The position numbers and the translations under genes were made by a program. The notes beneath the pieces are model-generated. The model ran no database searches and was not told where the DNA came from. It was given only the letters and a program-made list of their open reading frames with translations. Of a DNA stretch of 60,199 nt, positions 1-7,621 are shown one piece after another (position 1 is the first letter of the stretch; each line of letters starts with the position of its first letter). Source of the stretch: Acidobacteriota bacterium (lineage in GTDB: Bacteria; Acidobacteriota; Vicinamibacteria; Vicinamibacterales; UBA8438); assembly GCA_011523845.1 (NCBI GenBank), contig WTFV01000049.1, positions 1 through 60,199 on the forward strand, given 5' to 3'.

Positions 1-52
1 CCGGAGGTTCTGGAATACACCTTACGCAGTGGTCCGAAAAAGCGGGACCACC

Positions 53-313
53 TCAGTCGAGGGTGCGGGGCTGGTCGACGACCACCTGAGAATTCAGCCG
101 CAGGTTGTCGCGAGCAAGAATCGTGACACGAAGCGGTTCTGCCTCTCGACGCACGTCGCTGGTCAGCGGCAGAACAACGACCGTACGAGACTGGGCGGCA
201 CTCAGCCAATCTCCCTGCACTACGAGCACAGGTCGGATCTTGCCTACTTCATGACCACGATTCGGATTCAGGTTGGCCGTCCAGACTTGCCCGCGTCGGA
301 TCGCCGCGGTCAT
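53..313 (-). CDS. MazF/PemK-type toxin, short C-terminus
   Basis: This is a type II toxin of the MazF/PemK family, which are ribosome-independent mRNA endonucleases. The N-terminus has the family signature RRGQVWTANLNPNRGHEVGK followed by IRPVLVVQ. A hydrophobic VVVLPLTSDV strand and a QVVVDQPRTLD segment come later. The protein is 86 residues, whereas the family is usually about 105-115. It stops just after the segment that normally leads into the last helix, so the C-terminal helix seems to be missing. Its start overlaps the end of the upstream antitoxin by 4 bases (ATGA), which supports a coupled toxin-antitoxin operon. The family call is firm; whether the shortened protein is active is uncertain. 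Confidence 0.8.
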   Translation of the reverse strand: MTAAIRRGQVWTANLNPNRGHEVGKIRPVLVVQGDWLSAAQSRTVVVLPLTSDVRREAEPLRVTILARDNLRLNSQVVVDQPRTLD

Positions 314-603
314 GATTCATCGTCTTGGCCCCGTCGCTGGCCGGCAGTGTCCCGTCGTTCCGTCAGCGCCAGGGATTCATTGTCCAGCGGAAGGGCTTCG
401 TCCGCCAGGGCGCTGGCGTCGTCGCCGTCGATCGCGGTCGCAGCCCGCGCGAGCTGGGCCAGGAAGCGTTCTCGATGTTGCCGCGCCAGGAATTGCTCCA
501 GGGCCTTGCGCGCCAGCAGGGACTTCGGCTGACTGGCGATGCGGGACTCCTCATTCAATCGCGCGTCGAGGACCCTGGAGATCCGAATGCTGAGCGTGGC
601 CAC
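310..603 (-). CDS. ribbon-helix-helix-type antitoxin
   Basis: This 97-residue protein is the likely antitoxin of the MazF-like toxin that follows it. The N-terminus (ATLSIRISRVLDARLNEES) reads as a short DNA-binding beta strand followed by helices, as in CopG/RHH antitoxins. The C-terminal half is acidic and probably disordered (DGDDASALADEALPLDNESL), as expected for a toxin-neutralising tail. Translation starts at a GTG at 603, preceded by AGGA about 5 bases upstream. It overlaps the toxin by 4 bases. Such antitoxins usually repress their own operon; possible operator repeats are listed separately. Confidence 0.75.
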   Translation of the reverse strand: MATLSIRISRVLDARLNEESRIASQPKSLLARKALEQFLARQHRERFLAQLARAATAIDGDDASALADEALPLDNESLALTERRDTAGQRRGQDDES

Positions 604-615
604 GTCGTCCTACGT

Positions 616-654
616 ATTGTAGATCGCTACGAATGACGTCTCGTTGTACGAATG
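616..654 (-). promoter_or_regulatory. possible toxin-antitoxin promoter and operator
   Basis: Just upstream of the antitoxin start, the minus strand reads TACAAT (616-621), a good -10 box. Two copies of TACGAATG (plus strand 628-635 and 647-654) start 19 bases apart, roughly two helical turns. Paired direct repeats are a common operator layout for ribbon-helix-helix antitoxins. No clear -35 box is seen. The repeats overlap the end of the preceding small gene. Confidence 0.35.
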
Positions 655-863
655 GCATTCTCCCAGAGCAACTCTCGCACAGCCGGCACCAGACCGGTCG
701 GAATCACCATGACCGTCTGGCCGGGACGGGACAGCGCGGCTTCGTCCTCCGCTACCGCCTCGTCCTCGGATTGCGTCTGGTAGTGCGCAATCACGTCGGC
801 AACACGCGCGTCGCTCCACCCTTCAGGCAACGCCGGTTTGTTCACAGCGTCGCGCGCCGACAT
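627..863 (-). CDS. small antitoxin-like protein
   Basis: This 78-residue acidic protein contains LPEGWSDARVADVIAHY and then an EDEAVAEDEAAL stretch. From memory, this composition occurs in small antitoxin-like proteins paired with PIN-like or related toxins, but I cannot name the family with certainty. It lies downstream of a broken antitoxin/toxin remnant and upstream of a complete RHH/MazF pair, so it belongs to a toxin-antitoxin cluster. No intact toxin partner is visible beside it. It starts at an ATG at 863 that directly follows the end of the upstream remnant. Confidence 0.55.
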   Translation of the reverse strand: MSARDAVNKPALPEGWSDARVADVIAHYQTQSEDEAVAEDEAALSRPGQTVMVIPTGLVPAVRELLWENAIRTTRRHS

Positions 864-1194
864 CACACCCCGGCCAGCCTTCCCGTGCTGTCGGCGATGC
901 GCTCCACCTCGACGTCCACCTCCTCGAGCAGGCTGAGCCCCAGGTTCATGAAGGGGTGTGCAGCGGGGTACGCCTCCTGCGGAAACAGGTGGGTCACCAG
1001 CGCGCCGCATACCGAACGGCACCGCCAACCGAGGGATCGAAGCTCACCCACCACACCTCACCGCGCCGCATCGTCAATGTTTCCGATGGTCGCTTCCCCC
1101 CACGCCAACGCCTCGGCTTCGCGCTGCTCATCCGCGGCCATCGCCCGATAGGCTCGTCGATGGTGATGGTGAGCTTTCGCTGCATGTTATACAT
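864..1194 (-). pseudogene. broken toxin-antitoxin module (antitoxin and MazF fragments)
   Basis: The minus strand begins with the antitoxin-like sequence MQRKLTITIDE and then changes frame. The shifted frame continues with AYRAMAADEQREAEALAW and GEATIGNIDDAAR followed by a stop, a typical antitoxin C-terminus. The middle (about 30 residues) is missing, so the antitoxin has an internal deletion that shifted the frame. Overlapping its end, MRRGEVWWVSFDPSVGG is the start of a MazF-type toxin. That frame stops after about 25 residues. The following frame (ending VEVERIADSTGRLAGV) does not look like the rest of MazF. The whole stretch looks like a decayed module. Confidence 0.6.
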
Positions 1195-1264
1195 ATATTA
1201 CACGTGTTCTCGATGCCGCTCCCCGGCGGCAGGTCTGCGGGCGTCAACGCGGCGGGGCGGACGG

Positions 1265-4200
1265 TCAGAACGGCAGTCCCACCCGCACGTAGTAGCGTGG
1301 CCCGTCGCGTTCCACCAGCGGAAAGGCAGCGCCGGCGCGCAGTCGCAGCGGGGCCCCGTAGAGAACGAGCAGGTCGGTGCTGACTTCGAACCCGGCCGAC
1401 ACCAGGGAGCGGAGCCTCGGACTCTCCTCCCCGGTCGACGCGCCGCCCCACGCGTTGCCGCCGTCGAGGAACACGGACCCGAAGATGCGGTCGACGTGCA
1501 GCGGCAGCGTTCCGCGTCCGCGATTGACGAGCGCGAGGGGCACGCGCAACTCCGCCGTGGCGGACCAGGCGTAACGCCCTGATCGCGTGGACGTCTCGTA
1601 GCCCCGGACCGGAAGGAAGACCGAGCTGCCCACGAGCGTGGGCGTTCCCGGCAACGACACGCTCTCTCCCGACGCGCCGCCCACGCCGAAGTAACCGGTC
1701 TGCGCGCCCGGGCCGCGCGCCATCCCGCCGCTCGCGCGCACCGCCAGCACCGGCGCCGCAAATCCCGGCCCCGGCAGCGGAACGTAGGCCCGCAGTCTGC
1801 CGATGAGATCGTCCACGGAGAGATCGACGGCGTCGCGACCGGCGAGCGCGTCCGGAACGTCCAGGTCGTCGCGTGTCCGGGCGCGCAGGTACAGCGCGGC
1901 ACCGCGTGCGTTGCCCATCTGGAACGCATGCGACCGTGCCGTGGAGACGCTGAACGAGACCGCATACTCGCTCAGCAGGCTGCCGGGGCGCTCGAGACGG
2001 TAGCGGTCCGTCACCCGCAAGCCATCGTCCAGCACCTCCCGGTCGCTCCGGACCAGGCCGGCCGAGAGCCTCAGCGACGTCGACAGGCGTACCCCGGGTC
2101 GGCGCACCCGCACCGACGTGGCCAACCGACGCTCCCGCTCGAGGACGAAGAAGGTCTCCGACGGGCCCTCCGCTCCCTCTTCCGGGCGGCGCACCCGAAC
2201 CCCGTCGTCGTCCCACGCCTGCGAAGCGGTTACGCCGATGGTCGGATTCCCGAGCCCCCGATACTCGTACGACACGTCGCCCTCGCCCCGGCCGCCCGAC
2301 GTGAAGACCTGCGCCCCGACCTCGTAGGCATGCCTGCCGACGAGGTCGAAGCCCGAGGTACGGCCACCGAGCGCGTAGCCGAGAGTCTCGGTGCGCGGCA
2401 CTTCCACACCGCCGACGGTCGTCTCCGCAGTCGCCACGGGCTCTCGGAACACCGGCAGCCAGTACCGCGGATACAGGGTCGACAACGGCGAGTAGTCGCG
2501 GGCCGGGCTCTCCCGGTCGCGCGACATCGTTCCGCCCGTTTCGCCGGCGTCCGGCGCCCCGGTCCCGGCCGGACCGAGTGCACCCTGGTCGACCGCATCG
2601 CCCGCGACCGTTTCGCTGGCGTCCGGCGCCCCGGTCCCGGCCGGTGAGTCGGTGGCGCTGTCCGGGTCGGGGCCCGGGACTGGGGTCGAGCCCGGCAGCG
2701 CAGCCTGCCTGGCAGACGGGTCGTCCGGGGCGCTGTCGGAACCCGCGCCGTCGGAAGCGCCGGCGCCGGCCCACGCGGCATCGGAAGCGCCCATTCCGTC
2801 GAAGCGGGCCGCCGGGGCGGGAGCGGGCGGGGCGGCGACCGCGTCGAACCGGACGCGCTCCACCTCCCAGCCGTCGACGTGGTACCCGGAGAAGTAGAGC
2901 CACTGGCCGGCGGGATCGACGCTCGGGAATGCCGCCCCGGTCCGCACGTTCGTCAGCATGACGGGCGGGCCGGCGACCCCGGTGCGTGGATCGACCTCCG
3001 CTCCCAGGATGTTCGGGATGCCGGTCCGGTCCGACGACCAGACCAGGTAGCGACCGTCCGCGTTCCACCGCGGCGCCAGGTCGAGCGCCCGGTCGCGGGT
3101 CACCTCGTGCACCACGCGTCCGTCCGCGTCGAGGATGACGACGTCGTGCCGGCGCTCCGTCCAGCGGCTCACCGCGATCCACCGCCCGTCGGGCGAAACC
3201 GAGGGGTAAGCCCAGTACGTCCCGGCTTCCGGCGCCACCAGCGTCCGGATCGATCCGTCCAGGAGATCGACGCGGGCCAGGCCGTTCGTTCCCCCACCCT
3301 CCGCGACCGCGACGGCCGACGTTCCGTCGGGGCCGGCGGACGGCGCGGTCAGACGAGCGCCCCGGGTCACGCGCCGCATCGCCCCGTCGAGGGTCGCGAC
3401 GTGCAGATCGCTGAAGATCCGGTAGCGGTCCGTGTAGTCGCGTTGCGCGAAGACGATCTCCCCGGCCGGCAGCACATCGAACGGCGCGCGGTTGTTGATC
3501 CTCGTCACCGTGGACGGATCGCCGCCGTCGGGAGCCATGACCACCAGCCGCGGATATGACCGTCCGTCGGACCGGACGTAGATCAGGGCGCCGCCGTCCG
3601 GCGACGCCATCGGGTGCAGCCCGTAGCGGGCGTTCCGCGTCAACGCCTCCGGCTCGCTGATCGGGCGGAACGCCGCGAGCTCTTCATCGAGGCGGCCGAG
3701 GCGCGCCCGCACTTCTTTCGTCCAGGCGGCCCATTCGCTCGACAGCGTCGCGCCGAAGGCACGCCGGCCGGCCGCGTTCAACCACGACAGCGACAGTTGT
3801 GCCGCCGGGCGCACGACCGCCTCGACGAACGCGGCCATGCTGTCGGGGCCGTGCTTGTCGAGCAGGTAGTCGAAGAAGAGCGATCCGTAGGCGTAGCGCC
3901 GCGTGCCGCCGGGCCACTGCGGCGAGTTGCCGCCCGCCTGTCCGATGCTCTCGAACCGGCCCTCCAGCATTGCCGTCCGGAGCACCATTTCGTGGAAGGT
4001 CCCGTGCACGCGGCCGGCGCCGGTCAGGGCCGACTCGTACCAGGTCGCGAGTCCCTCGATGACCCACCCGGGCACGACGACGCCCGGGAACGTGAGGGGC
4101 GTCTCGGCGCGCCCGAACAGCGTGCGGAAGATCCTGCCCAGCGTCCCGCCGTAGTCGAGGTGGAAGATGTGCGCCACCTCGTGCGTGATCAACAGCTCGA

Positions 4201-4561
4201 GCCAGTCGTCGAAGTAGGCCAGCGCGGGGTGGTCGGCGGGAGGGCGCGCGTAGAGCACGATCCGGTTCGACGGGAAGAGCCGGGCGAAGCCGTTGGAGAC
4301 GTCGACGTGGTCGGTCAGGACGATGTCGATCAGGCCGGGCGGCCCCTCGCGGAATTGCGCCGTCAATTCGTGGTAGGCCCGCTCGGCCAGGTCCCCCGCC
4401 CGCCTGGCCAACGCCTCCAGGGGCTCGGGAAAGGTGATGCGAAAGTGCTCGGTCTCGACGGACCGCCAAGCTTCGTCGGGAGGCACCTGAGCGGCGGCCG
4501 GAACACCGACGAGCAGACAGACGATTACCGTGGTGAAGAAAGGAAACGCCGGACGGGACAT
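1265..4561 (-). CDS. secreted gluzincin-peptidase / beta-propeller / beta-barrel fusion protein
   Basis: This 1098-residue protein starts with a signal peptide (about residues 1-25, ending PAAAQ). Residues 30-300 resemble a gluzincin metallopeptidase: LLITHEVAHIFHLDYGG (HExxH at 127-131) and, about 45 residues later, WVIEGLATWYES, which would supply the third zinc ligand. Residues about 340-640 carry TolB/WD40-like propeller strands (SPDGRWIAVSRW, WNADGRYLVWSSDRTG). A low-complexity Ala/Pro/Gly/Asp linker follows. The C-terminal 400 residues are rich in alternating strands and end in YYVRVGLPF, as in outer-membrane beta-barrels of the BamA/Omp85 surface-antigen type. The start chosen is the ATG just before the signal peptide; the frame stays open upstream into a repeat element. 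The likely place is the outer membrane. The substrate is unknown. Confidence 0.7.
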   Translation of the reverse strand: MSRPAFPFFTTVIVCLLVGVPAAAQVPPDEAWRSVETEHFRITFPEPLEALARRAGDLAERAYHELTAQFREGPPGLIDIVLTDHVDVSNGFARLFPSNRIVLYARPPADHPALAYFDDWLELLITHEVAHIFHLDYGGTLGRIFRTLFGRAETPLTFPGVVVPGWVIEGLATWYESALTGAGRVHGTFHEMVLRTAMLEGRFESIGQAGGNSPQWPGGTRRYAYGSLFFDYLLDKHGPDSMAAFVEAVVRPAAQLSLSWLNAAGRRAFGATLSSEWAAWTKEVRARLGRLDEELAAFRPISEPEALTRNARYGLHPMASPDGGALIYVRSDGRSYPRLVVMAPDGGDPSTVTRINNRAPFDVLPAGEIVFAQRDYTDRYRIFSDLHVATLDGAMRRVTRGARLTAPSAGPDGTSAVAVAEGGGTNGLARVDLLDGSIRTLVAPEAGTYWAYPSVSPDGRWIAVSRWTERRHDVVILDADGRVVHEVTRDRALDLAPRWNADGRYLVWSSDRTGIPNILGAEVDPRTGVAGPPVMLTNVRTGAAFPSVDPAGQWLYFSGYHVDGWEVERVRFDAVAAPPAPAPAARFDGMGASDAAWAGAGASDGAGSDSAPDDPSARQAALPGSTPVPGPDPDSATDSPAGTGAPDASETVAGDAVDQGALGPAGTGAPDAGETGGTMSRDRESPARDYSPLSTLYPRYWLPVFREPVATAETTVGGVEVPRTETLGYALGGRTSGFDLVGRHAYEVGAQVFTSGGRGEGDVSYEYRGLGNPTIGVTASQAWDDDGVRVRRPEEGAEGPSETFFVLERERRLATSVRVRRPGVRLSTSLRLSAGLVRSDREVLDDGLRVTDRYRLERPGSLLSEYAVSFSVSTARSHAFQMGNARGAALYLRARTRDDLDVPDALAGRDAVDLSVDDLIGRLRAYVPLPGPGFAAPVLAVRASGGMARGPGAQTGYFGVGGASGESVSLPGTPTLVGSSVFLPVRGYETSTRSGRYAWSATAELRVPLALVNRGRGTLPLHVDRIFGSVFLDGGNAWGGASTGEESPRLRSLVSAGFEVSTDLLVLYGAPLRLRAGAAFPLVERDGPRYYVRVGLPF
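2538..2644. repeat. 35-bp direct repeat inside the propeller/barrel linker
   Basis: Two nearly identical 35-base copies (2538-2572 and 2610-2644, one mismatch) lie 72 bases apart. They encode the repeated residues PAGTGAPDA(S/G)ET in the linker between propeller and barrel of the large secreted protein. This fits linker growth by slippage or unequal exchange. Confidence 0.8.
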
Positions 4562-4654
4562 GCTGCGTCGACTCCTGGCAGGGGTGGCTTCTTCCACCCT
4601 GTCAGGAGAGACGAAGCACGGGAGACAACGGCCGGCGCAAGATCGCGGGCCTGG

Positions 4655-4807
4655 GCGCCCGTGGCAGAGCCGCGCTGCATTCGAGCGGTGATGCATCCCG
4701 CGTGGACGGCGTCGCTCCTCAATCGAATATGCCCAGTATGCTCCCTCGTCGCGCCTTGCCACGCGGGCGCCTCTCCGCTCTCGGTGCAACGCGGCGTTTC
4801 ACCACGG
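4655..4807 (-). repeat. dispersed repeat A, copy 1
   Basis: This is about 150 bases of intergenic sequence whose minus strand matches two other places in the window (30641-30797 and 35942-36092). Shared blocks include CACCGAGAGCG, GGCGGGATGCATC-like and GCTCGAATGCAGCG. It lies between the alpha/beta hydrolase gene and the start of the secreted fusion gene. It carries no transposase and looks like a short non-coding dispersed element. Confidence 0.7.
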
Positions 4808-4854
4808 ACCCCGAGTCGACGATGCCGCACTGGCCATCCCGGGTCAGGTGTGAC

Positions 4855-5817
4855 CTACTCCTCCTGCAGCCACGCCAGAATCGCCGGCGTCACGATCTCC
4901 GGCACCTGCGTGTGCGGGCCGTGACCGACGCCGGGCAGGATGCGCAGAGTCAGCGGGCCGTCGACCCAGCGCCAGATCCCGTCGAGCGTCTCGGGCTTGA
5001 AGGGACCGCTGTCCCTGCCGTAGATCAGCAGGGTCGGGGCCTGGACCGGCGGGAACTCGCCGATGCGGAACCCGAAGCCCTCGGTCTCCATCGTGAACGG
5101 GCGCGGCGGCCAGTTGGCCTTGTAGAAGTTCACGATCGACTCGGGGTAGAGGCGCTCGTAGGCCAGCCGGCGCAACGCCGCCAGCTCGAAAGTATCGCCC
5201 GGGCTCGGCGGCCGGCTTCGCATCCGCGCCCCGAACTCCTCGGCCGCGTTCGGGTTCTCCTGCATGCCGCGCTGGAACATGCTCGCCTGCTGTTGCTCGG
5301 TATTCGAGATCAGCTCGCGGATCAGGCCGTCCGGGTGAATCGTCCCGACCGAGACCAAGCGGGCGGTCCGCTCCGGATGGGTCATTGCGAAGTGCCAGGC
5401 GTAGAACCCGCCGCTGTCCTGGCCGACGATGATGGCGCGCTCCTCGCCGAAGTGGTCGATGATGGCGGCGATGTCGGACGAGATCTTCGCCATCGTGTAG
5501 TTCTCGACCCCTTCCGGCTTGTCGCTCCTGTCGGTGCCGCGGGTGGACATCGCGACCACCCGGTAGTGCGCCGACAGCCCGACCAACTGGTGACGCCAGT
5601 CGAACCACGGACCGGTGATGCTGTGGACGAAGACCACCAGCGGGCCCTCGCCTGCCGTGTGGTAGACGATCCGGACGCCGTCCGAATCGGCGGCGCCCTC
5701 CTCCATGGTCACCGACTCGCCGCGCCAGTCGGTGACAGGCACCTGCGCCGCGCCCACTGCCGGGACGAGACCGAGAAACACGACGACACAGGCCAGCGAC
5801 AACCACCCTGTTCTCAC
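4855..5817 (-). CDS. exported alpha/beta hydrolase (epoxide hydrolase-like)
   Basis: This alpha/beta-hydrolase has about 320 residues. An N-terminal signal peptide (VRTGWLSLACVVVFLGL, ending GAAQ) sends it out of the cytoplasm. The oxyanion segment is VVFVHSITGPWFDWRHQL. The nucleophile elbow reads IIVGQDSGGFYAW, with Asp in place of the usual Ser, as in epoxide hydrolases and haloalkane dehalogenases. The catalytic His is in GVGHGPHTQVPE, with an acid candidate in LLIYGRDSGPFKP. The GTG at 5817 was chosen because GGGAGG lies 5 bases before it and it opens directly into the signal peptide; an upstream ATG at 5850 would add 11 residues. The substrate cannot be told. Confidence 0.75.
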   Translation of the reverse strand: MRTGWLSLACVVVFLGLVPAVGAAQVPVTDWRGESVTMEEGAADSDGVRIVYHTAGEGPLVVFVHSITGPWFDWRHQLVGLSAHYRVVAMSTRGTDRSDKPEGVENYTMAKISSDIAAIIDHFGEERAIIVGQDSGGFYAWHFAMTHPERTARLVSVGTIHPDGLIRELISNTEQQQASMFQRGMQENPNAAEEFGARMRSRPPSPGDTFELAALRRLAYERLYPESIVNFYKANWPPRPFTMETEGFGFRIGEFPPVQAPTLLIYGRDSGPFKPETLDGIWRWVDGPLTLRILPGVGHGPHTQVPEIVTPAILAWLQEE

Positions 5818-6044
5818 GACATCCTCCCGATCTCCAGATCTCCAGATCACTGCGCCGCCCGTCCGACCGGGGCCGAGCCGTCACGCAAGCGCCGACAACA
5901 CTGCCCGTCGGGCGCCGCTACGTTGCCGGCGCAAACGCCAGTCTCCACCGCCGGACCGCCAGCCCGGCAATCCTCGCCTCCGGCTCGGACTGCGCCCCAC
6001 CAAGCCTGACCGGGCGTTCTGCGCCGTTCCTGTGCAACAGACTT

Positions 6045-7511
6045 CTACGCCAGCACCTCCCGGACCACGCGCGCCGGCTCGACGCCGGTCAGCTTGGCGT
6101 CCAGTCCGCGGTGCTTGTGCGTGAACCGCTCGTGGTCGATGCCGAACAGGTGCAGGATCGTCGCCTGGAAGTCCCGGATGTGCACCGGGTCCTTGACGAT
6201 GTTGTACGAGAAGTCGTCGGTCTCGCCGTAGACGACGCCGCCCTTGACCCCGCCGCCCGCCATCCACAGGCTGAAGCAGCGCGGATGGTGGTCGCGCCCG
6301 TAGTCGGTCGGCGTCAGGCGGCCCTGCGAGTAGATGGTCCGCCCGAACTCGCCGCCCCAGATGACCAGGGTCTCGTCGAAGAGCCCGCGCTCCTTCAGGT
6401 CCTGGATGAGCGACCACGCCGCGCGGTCGACGTCGGCGGCCTGCGCCGGCAGCACCTCCGGCGCGAACGCGTGCACGTCCCAGCCGCGGTGGTAGATCTG
6501 GACGAAGCGCACGCCCCGCTCGACCAGCCGCCGCGCCATCAGCGCCGCGTTCTGGAACTTGCCGGGCTGCTTCGCCTCCTCGCCCCACCGGTCGAACGTG
6601 CTCTCCGGCTCGCTCGACAGGTCGGCCATCTCCGGCACGGACGACTGCATCCGGAACGCCATCTCGTACTGCTGGATGCGGGCCAGGGTCTCCGGGCTGC
6701 CGATCTGCTCGTGCTGGATCCGGTTGAGGTCGGCCAGGCCGTCCAGCATCCGGCGGCGGACGTCGCGCGACACGCCGTCCGGGTCGCGCAGGTACAGCAC
6801 CGGATCCGCGCCGGTCCGCATGCGGACCCCGGCATACTCCGGCGAAAGGAACCCGGCGCTCCACAGCTTGGCCGAGATCGCCTGCACGCCGGATTTCGGG
6901 TGGCTCTTCTCGGCGTTCATCACCACGAACGTCGGCAGGTCCTCGTTCATGCTGCCGAGGCCGTAGGCGAACCACGAGCCGATGCACGGGCGTCCCGGAA
7001 TCTGCTGGCCCGTCTGGATGAACGTGATGCCCGGCTCGTGGTTGATGGCGTCGGTGTGCATCGAGCGGATGATGGCGATGTCGTCCGCCATCCGCGCGGT
7101 GTACGGCAGGATCTCGGAGATCCAGGCGCCGCTCTGCCCGTGCTGGTGGAACTCGAAGACGGACGGCGCGATGGGGAAACGCGCCTGCCCCGAGGTCATC
7201 GTCGTCAGCCGCTGGCCCCGGCGGATCGAGTCCGGCAGATCCCTGTCGTACCAGTCCCGCATCTTCGGCTTGTAGTCGAGCAGGTCCATCTGCGGCGGGG
7301 CGCCCATCATGTGCAGGTAGATGCAGCGCTTCGCTTTCGGTGCAAAGTGGGGCAACGACGGCAGGCCGCCGATCGTCGATTCGTCCTGCGCCAGCCCGAA
7401 CGCGTCCTCGGCCATCAGGCTCGACAGGGCGAGTCCGCCGACCCCCATGGCGACCTTCCCGAAGAACTGCCGCCGGGTCTCCGCCAGGATCGCCTCTTTG
7501 ACTGGATGCAT
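6045..7511 (-). CDS. DUF1501 domain protein with Tat signal
   Basis: This 488-residue member of the DUF1501 (sulfatase/alkaline-phosphatase-fold-like) family is found mainly in Planctomycetes, Acidobacteria and Verrucomicrobia. The N-terminus has a twin-arginine signal, TRRQFFGKVAMGVGGLALSS, implying folded export. Family motifs seen are CIYLHMMGAPPQMDLLDYKP, DLPTFVVMNAE, WDVHAFAPEVLPAQ and VIWGGEFGRTIYSQG, then GRDHHPRCFSLWMAGGGVKG. A GAGAGG motif 7 bases before the ATG supports this start. It follows the DUF1549/DUF1553 protein by 110 bases in the same direction, the usual paired arrangement. The precise biochemical role is not established. Confidence 0.88.
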   Translation of the reverse strand: MHPVKEAILAETRRQFFGKVAMGVGGLALSSLMAEDAFGLAQDESTIGGLPSLPHFAPKAKRCIYLHMMGAPPQMDLLDYKPKMRDWYDRDLPDSIRRGQRLTTMTSGQARFPIAPSVFEFHQHGQSGAWISEILPYTARMADDIAIIRSMHTDAINHEPGITFIQTGQQIPGRPCIGSWFAYGLGSMNEDLPTFVVMNAEKSHPKSGVQAISAKLWSAGFLSPEYAGVRMRTGADPVLYLRDPDGVSRDVRRRMLDGLADLNRIQHEQIGSPETLARIQQYEMAFRMQSSVPEMADLSSEPESTFDRWGEEAKQPGKFQNAALMARRLVERGVRFVQIYHRGWDVHAFAPEVLPAQAADVDRAAWSLIQDLKERGLFDETLVIWGGEFGRTIYSQGRLTPTDYGRDHHPRCFSLWMAGGGVKGGVVYGETDDFSYNIVKDPVHIRDFQATILHLFGIDHERFTHKHRGLDAKLTGVEPARVVREVLA

Positions 7512-7621
7512 CGTGAAACCTCTCGTTGTCGGATGCGCGCGCGTCGATGCGCGTTCGTTCCGTACCGTTTCCGGTATCGTCCGCGCCCGTGATTTCCGGA
7601 GCGCGGACTCCCGGCGCGCGG

